Source of the DNA: Methanogranum sp963676045
Lineage (GTDB): Archaea; Thermoplasmatota; Thermoplasmata; Methanomassiliicoccales; Methanomethylophilaceae
Length of the DNA: 64,000 nucleotides
Assembly: GCA_963676045.1 (NCBI GenBank)
Contig: OY780938.1
Span: forward strand, 1,364,001-1,428,000
Direction of reading: 5' to 3'
Under the pieces are notes generated by a model. That model ran no database searches. It was not told the origin of the DNA and saw only the letters and a program-made list of their open reading frames with translations. The translations under genes and the position numbers were made by a program. Numbering within the stretch: the first letter of the stretch is position 1; every line of letters begins with the position of its first letter. This document shows positions 60,173 through 64,000 of the stretch, piece after piece.

Positions 60173-61495
60173 TCATACTTCCCAGCTTGCCTTCGGATCA
60201 AGGAGTTCGGTGAGTAGCATTGGGTTGGTCTTGTCCAATGATTGTTCATGATCGAAGACCTTCATCGTCTCAGGGTCCATCTCTCTTCCGATTCCGGATA
60301 TCGCGGCCTCATCGGTGATCATCTCTTGTGCTGTGAAGTACATCCTTTCCGCAATGACATTCCAACAGCCATCCTCAATGAACGGGCTTCCATATTCATT
60401 GTTCTTCCATTTTGTTAAGAAAGATGCAGCAGTTTTCACAAAGACCGGTGGACCTATGTGTTTATATGTTTTTGACAGCACATCGCGTTCTAACTCGAAG
60501 GCGATCTCCATCGTTCTGTCGTTCATGTTATGTACGGCACGCAAGACGTTATAATCGAAGTCATTCAGTTTCTTTGTAAGTGCATACTGTGTCTTCCAGA
60601 GCTGTGAGTAAAGATTATCCTCTATCACGTTGGGTTTCTTGAAGATCACCGTTACTATCCTGGAGCCATGCTCTTCTGTTTTTCTTTGAAGATCATCCCT
60701 GGTCATCGGTTTTCTGTCCAGCGGGAAGAAGAATTTATCTGAAGGGACTTCGAGATATGCCCTCGCCGCCACAATAAACAATGATAAAGTGTCGATATGG
60801 ACAGCAGACGCAACGTTCCTTTTCTCGTCAACAGGGTCGTAAACTACCAACGGCCCTATCATAGGAGGTCCTCTCTTCTCTATGGTAATAGCTATGCCCT
60901 CCCTCCAATCTTGTGAAGCATTCAGAACGTTCCTGAAATTCTCATATTTCACGATCAGTAATTCACAGAGATATCCTGAGAATCCTCTTGTGTTGGGTTC
61001 TGCACCATATGCTTCTATGCCCTTCATGAATGCCTTCAAAAGACGTACCTGGTCCTTCTGCTCGTCATTCATGTGCGACAGTATGTAATCGGTATGGAAG
61101 GGCGTCCTATCGACCGCGGTCTGTAGCCTCGTTGTATTCAACAGATCTATCCCAGGTACGAGGTCCACATCTAGGCCTTTATAAATGCCCCTGGTGTATG
61201 GATGTTCTGAATACATCCGAGTTCCATGAAGGATATCTTCCCCTATCTTGAGCCCTACTGTTTCAAGGGTCTCGTGGGGTGTCCCTTCTGGAAAGAGTAT
61301 GAACAAGTCAAGGTCTGGGTCTGATAGATATGTCCCCTTTGCGAAGGATCCGACAAGTCTTACCTTGACATTCATTTCGTTCTTTTTCAGATAATCCTTG
61401 ACTATGTTTGTAAGATCATCGGCGATCTTGGTAAGCTCTATGATTTCATCATTGGTAGGTTTGATCCTTTCCAATACCGCGGATTCGGTATTCAT
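60173..61495 (-). CDS. cca: CCA-adding tRNA nucleotidyltransferase (class I)
   Basis: The enzyme builds or repairs the 3' CCA of tRNAs. The 440-residue protein shows the nucleotidyltransferase motif GSFAKGTYLSDPDLDLFILF near residue 50, with its metal-binding aspartates, and TRGFSGYLCELLIVKY in the central domain. ATG 61495 is 26 bases from a TATA-like box (61516-61525), so the mRNA is leaderless; the upstream in-frame ATG at 61534 is excluded by this. tRNA genes in the window already encode CCA, so its main role is probably repair. Confidence 0.94.
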   Translation of the reverse strand: MNTESAVLERIKPTNDEIIELTKIADDLTNIVKDYLKKNEMNVKVRLVGSFAKGTYLSDPDLDLFILFPEGTPHETLETVGLKIGEDILHGTRMYSEHPYTRGIYKGLDVDLVPGIDLLNTTRLQTAVDRTPFHTDYILSHMNDEQKDQVRLLKAFMKGIEAYGAEPNTRGFSGYLCELLIVKYENFRNVLNASQDWREGIAITIEKRGPPMIGPLVVYDPVDEKRNVASAVHIDTLSLFIVAARAYLEVPSDKFFFPLDRKPMTRDDLQRKTEEHGSRIVTVIFKKPNVIEDNLYSQLWKTQYALTKKLNDFDYNVLRAVHNMNDRTMEIAFELERDVLSKTYKHIGPPVFVKTAASFLTKWKNNEYGSPFIEDGCWNVIAERMYFTAQEMITDEAAISGIGREMDPETMKVFDHEQSLDKTNPMLLTELLDPKASWEV

Positions 61496-61515
61496 TGAAT
61501 GGGGATAGGTGAGAA

Positions 61516-61604
61516 GAATATAAAACTGTTCCAAAGTCGAAGATTCAAGGATATGAAATAATGTTCAATACATGTATTGTTTTTCATTCATTCATTTTAT
61601 ATAT
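61516..61604. promoter_or_regulatory. Divergent promoters of cca and the transglutaminase-like gene
   Basis: A minus-strand TATA-like box (61516-61525) serves cca and a plus-strand TTTTATATA box (61596-61604) serves the gene at 61630. Both are 26-29 bases from their start codons. Confidence 0.5.
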
Positions 61605-61629
61605 CTTGCAATACGTGGCACTTATAACT

Positions 61630-63000
61630 ATGCCTGATTTATCTGGCGAAGACAAAAGGTACAAATCCGATAAATCGAGGGGAAACTCCAATGTTTCTGA
61701 TGCTTCTTTAAGGGACCTTATACTTTTCGTAAAAGAATCACCAGGCAAGTACACGGCATCGATGTGGATAGACTATCCAGATGAAAATGTCATCACTCCG
61801 GATCCAAATCCTCAAAAAGATATCCAGTCGAAGTTCATAGATATCATGGGTAGGGATTATGAGAAGACGGATAAGAAGCAAAAGACCTATCATATGACCA
61901 CAAGAAGCAAGGCGATAATCGTCATCATGGTCCTATTGTTGAGTTGTCTGCCTCTTTTGCCTGTTCTCATCCATTCGGATTCGACCTCATCCGTCACAAT
62001 GGAGCTGAGCAATCCGGAGATCATAGGCAGTGAATTTGCAGACGGTGCAATCTCGATCAAGCAAGAATCCATTCAAGATGACATAAATTACGGCATTTCA
62101 TACACCGGGTCCGCGAGAACATCTACATGGTATCTTTATTGCAACGAAGATACAGCGTATTTGATCGATAATGGCAATTATGTAAAAAGGGACTTCATAA
62201 AAATAGGAACTGGATCGGCCATAGTGGTTTCAAGCACCATTATGCACATAGGGTCCTATGAGATAAAACTCGTTACGGAATCCGATGTCTACACAGATAC
62301 GGTCGTCATAGATGGTGATGTGACCTCCAAATATACATGGAATTTCGTAGGTGTCGGCGGTTCAACGATATCAAGCGATGTGGTGTTGGATTACAGGTTC
62401 ATGGATTATTACAGCTATTATATCGATTCAGATATTGGGAGGAAGGCCTATTCGGATGTTGCTGAATTCGCGGTGGTCACCCCGATACTCAAATCACTCG
62501 AAGAGGCAATGGCCCAAGAATATGAAGTGCATTATGGAGCATTGGACCAGTATTGGTATGTCGATTACATATTATCGTTCGTGCAGGAGTGTTTCGGCTA
62601 TCCTGCCTGGTCTCAATATCCGGATCTTTTCATTTATGGGCAGTATGAGTATTTCGCTTATCCGATGGAGACGATATTTCGCGACATAGGGGATTGTGAG
62701 GACACATCGATACTCTGTGCGGCACTTTTTGAATCTGCGGGATACGATTCTGCCGTTGTGCTATTGTACACCGAATCTTCAGGAAAGATGATGGGGCATT
62801 CCACAGCTGCAGTGAATATCGATAAGTTGGTATCCGATCATAATGTCAATTCCAATCTAAGATACTGTGAAATGACCTACGACGGCATCACATATCGTCT
62901 TTGCGAGACCACGGTAAAGAGTCAACTGGCGGTCGGATACATCGAAACAAAATACATCGATAGCATGAAGTATCTTTATCCGGTCGACGTCATCGGTTGA
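61630..63000 (+). CDS. Membrane-anchored transglutaminase-like protein
   Basis: The 456-residue protein has a cytoplasmic N terminus of about 90 residues, one membrane helix (about residues 95-114), a beta-rich external part, and a C-terminal papain/transglutaminase-like domain. Candidate catalytic residues are the cysteine in GDCEDTS (near residue 357), the histidine in MGHSTAAV and an acidic residue in the YRLCETT region. Such domains act as proteases, peptidases or amidases on cell-surface substrates. The N-terminal part includes a poorly defined DASLRDLILFVKESPGKY module. ATG 61630 fits the promoter. Confidence 0.7.
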   Translation: MPDLSGEDKRYKSDKSRGNSNVSDASLRDLILFVKESPGKYTASMWIDYPDENVITPDPNPQKDIQSKFIDIMGRDYEKTDKKQKTYHMTTRSKAIIVIMVLLLSCLPLLPVLIHSDSTSSVTMELSNPEIIGSEFADGAISIKQESIQDDINYGISYTGSARTSTWYLYCNEDTAYLIDNGNYVKRDFIKIGTGSAIVVSSTIMHIGSYEIKLVTESDVYTDTVVIDGDVTSKYTWNFVGVGGSTISSDVVLDYRFMDYYSYYIDSDIGRKAYSDVAEFAVVTPILKSLEEAMAQEYEVHYGALDQYWYVDYILSFVQECFGYPAWSQYPDLFIYGQYEYFAYPMETIFRDIGDCEDTSILCAALFESAGYDSAVVLLYTESSGKMMGHSTAAVNIDKLVSDHNVNSNLRYCEMTYDGITYRLCETTVKSQLAVGYIETKYIDSMKYLYPVDVIG

Positions 63001-63838
63001 CAGGTGCAGAAGGAGGGAACCATTCATCATTGAAGGATTCTGCTTCGGATATCATTATCGATGAATCATCCAGTTCAATCGTCATCCTGTCCTCTCCCGC
63101 TATTGTTTTTAATCCGGTGGCATCTTCTGCCATCTGTGCCTGTTTGGACGCGCCCTCATGGATCATCACGATGCCGAGATGTATGAATATCGTGAGTTCT
63201 GGTTTAACCCTCTCTATGAACCTTATCGCATCCTCTGTGCAAAGATGGAAATTTATGCGGATGTCGAAAGGCGTTGTCACGGGCAATATCAATACACGTG
63301 AACCAACATATTGGTCTGCGATATCATTGGAATATTGTGTGTCACTCACATAGGATACAGTTCCATATTCAGTGATGAATTTGAATCCTACATTGGTCGG
63401 GTCGCTGTGGTCCGCTTTACAGATCTCCGTTCTCAAGCCATCGATATCGAGGACATCCCCAGGTTCAAAGATTATCGCCTTTTCCGCTATCCCGATATGA
63501 TGCGATGATATGCACGGACCGAGTCCAGAACTTCCTTCTAGTACGGTCTGACTGCCATATATGTGCCCTCTCTTTACCCATCCTCCGTGTGTCATGCCTT
63601 CAATCACAACCTCTGCATCGGAATAATGGTCGGGGTGTGCATGGGAGACGATGACGGAATCCGTTCTCGCCGGGTCATAGTGTATATTCTTCATCTGGGT
63701 CAATGCACCCGGTCCCGGATCGATATGTAGGTGATGGCCGCCATCATGTTCTATCAGCATTCCCCCGGTGCATCTCGTTTGATACATGGCCGAGTGTCTT
63801 CCTCCGCCCGTCCCGAGAAATGTGATCTTGAATGTCAT
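62990..63838 (-). CDS. Metallo-beta-lactamase-fold hydrolase
   Basis: The 282-residue protein has the metal-binding motif VSHAHPDHYSD (H-x-H-x-D-H), a further histidine-containing KADHSDPTNVG segment, YVSDTQYS and a late FIHLGIV histidine, the full set for a binuclear hydrolase. The opening FLGTGGGRHS and general layout resemble RNase Z and PhnP-type phosphodiesterases, and it lacks an evident RNase Z exosite insertion. The substrate is open. Its last residues overlap the end of the transglutaminase-like gene by eleven bases. Confidence 0.85.
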   Translation of the reverse strand: MTFKITFLGTGGGRHSAMYQTRCTGGMLIEHDGGHHLHIDPGPGALTQMKNIHYDPARTDSVIVSHAHPDHYSDAEVVIEGMTHGGWVKRGHIYGSQTVLEGSSGLGPCISSHHIGIAEKAIIFEPGDVLDIDGLRTEICKADHSDPTNVGFKFITEYGTVSYVSDTQYSNDIADQYVGSRVLILPVTTPFDIRINFHLCTEDAIRFIERVKPELTIFIHLGIVMIHEGASKQAQMAEDATGLKTIAGEDRMTIELDDSSIMISEAESFNDEWFPPSAPVNR

Positions 63839-63877
63839 GGTCGTGTAATCAATGGTAATCTATTTCGTTTTTTTCTA

Positions 63878-63896
63878 ATTACGAAACGGTTAATAC
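63878..63896 (+). promoter_or_regulatory. BRE/TATA-like element for the amidohydrolase gene
   Basis: ACGAAA followed by GGTTAATAC is centred about 26 bases before ATG 63918 and looks like a BRE plus TATA box, implying a leaderless mRNA. Confidence 0.4.
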
Positions 63897-63917
63897 TGAT
63901 TAGAGAATTTACCAGGT

Positions 63918-64000
63918 ATGATCACCGTCATTAGGGATGTATGGATCGTAACACAGAATACTTCCAGGGACATAGTAAAGGGAGACATCGCTATAGATGG
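63918..64000 (+). CDS. Amidohydrolase/nucleoside deaminase, 5' end only
   Basis: Only 27 codons are visible before the window ends. The start MITVIRDVWIVTQ followed by a GDIAIDG turn is typical of the N-terminal beta domain of amidohydrolases such as the S-adenosylhomocysteine/methylthioadenosine/5'-deoxyadenosine deaminases, and also of chlorohydrolases and dihydroorotase-like proteins. The assignment to the deaminase group is a guess helped by the mtnA-aldolase pair elsewhere in the window. Confidence 0.5.
   Translation, partial: MITVIRDVWIVTQNTSRDIVKGDIAID

Overview
The window looks like a chromosome segment of a methanogenic archaeon, most probably of the Methanomassiliicoccales (Thermoplasmata). 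The reasons are an archaeal information-processing set (aIF5A, Nop5, LSm, RadA, NOB1, class I CCA-adding enzyme, Trm-G10, RtcA), most of the ether-lipid pathway, two genes resembling methanogenesis marker proteins 8 and 11, and an 11-type Fpo-like operon (A-B-C-D-H-I-J1-J2-K-L-M-N) with no fpoF or fpoO beside it. tRNA genes encode their CCA ends. No insertion sequence, CRISPR array or rRNA operon was seen. The lineage is an inference from gene content; no database was consulted.

Layout. 1-6680: AMP phosphorylase (cut by the window edge), a polysaccharide deacetylase, folD, kptA, a marker-11-like protein, a cis-prenyltransferase and a B12-binding radical SAM protein, all on + and mostly overlapping or nearly touching. 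6731-7573: proC, divergent from the fpo operon. 7656-18156: the Fpo-like complex. 18258-23707: isoprenoid and lipid genes, nob1, carS, pyrE, a family-4 uracil-DNA glycosylase, a HAD phosphatase and uspA. 23919-29197: smc-scpA-scpB and an LSm gene. 29251-33763: an ABC transporter with a fused permease and two different ATPases but no binding protein, then a DUF47/PhoU-like gene. 33765-35176: a phosphoglucomutase-family gene broken by a one-base frameshift. 35177-40964 (minus): a probable operon rtcA, RibD-like reductase, mtnA, class II aldolase, nop5, a possible short ORF, aIF5A, agmatinase. 41031-42032: three tRNA genes (Gly-CCC, Val-UAC, Val-CAC), one unknown gene and a candidate structured RNA. 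42112-45812: an aldehyde-dehydrogenase-like protein without its catalytic cysteine, facing a three-gene minus-strand group (zinc-ribbon protein, double-ACT protein, radical SAM protein with an altered cluster motif). 45891-47400: tRNA-Leu and an AT-rich island. 47454-51138: ferredoxin-nitroreductase, marker protein 8, larC and larB. 51271-54636: small membrane protein, membrane-anchored AlbA_2 protein, ABC-2 exporter. 54807-64000: a basic repeat-tailed protein, a PPC/DUF296 protein, a zinc-ribbon protein, GGGP synthase, UbiA-type DGGGP synthase, Trm-G10, RadA, a small membrane protein, CCA-adding enzyme, a transglutaminase-like membrane protein, a metallo-beta-lactamase-fold protein and the start of an amidohydrolase.

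How the genes work together. GGPP synthase, GGGP synthase, DGGGP synthase, CDP-archaeol synthase and a geranylgeranyl reductase together cover archaeal core-lipid synthesis, in three separate groups. The Fpo-like operon encodes the membrane, connecting and iron-sulfur modules of an energy-conserving dehydrogenase whose input and partner are not in the window; its FpoI carries twice the usual number of cluster motifs. MtnA plus a class II aldolase, and possibly the amidohydrolase at the right edge, suggest salvage of 5'-deoxyadenosine or methylthioadenosine, a likely need in a cell with several radical SAM enzymes. LarB and LarC beside marker protein 8 suggest a nickel-related cofactor pathway.

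Expression signals follow two styles. Many first genes have a TATA-like box centred about 25-30 bases before the start codon, implying leaderless or nearly leaderless mRNAs. Many internal genes instead have a GGTGAT or related ribosome-binding site 3-5 bases before ATG, GTG or TTG; this was used to choose several starts.
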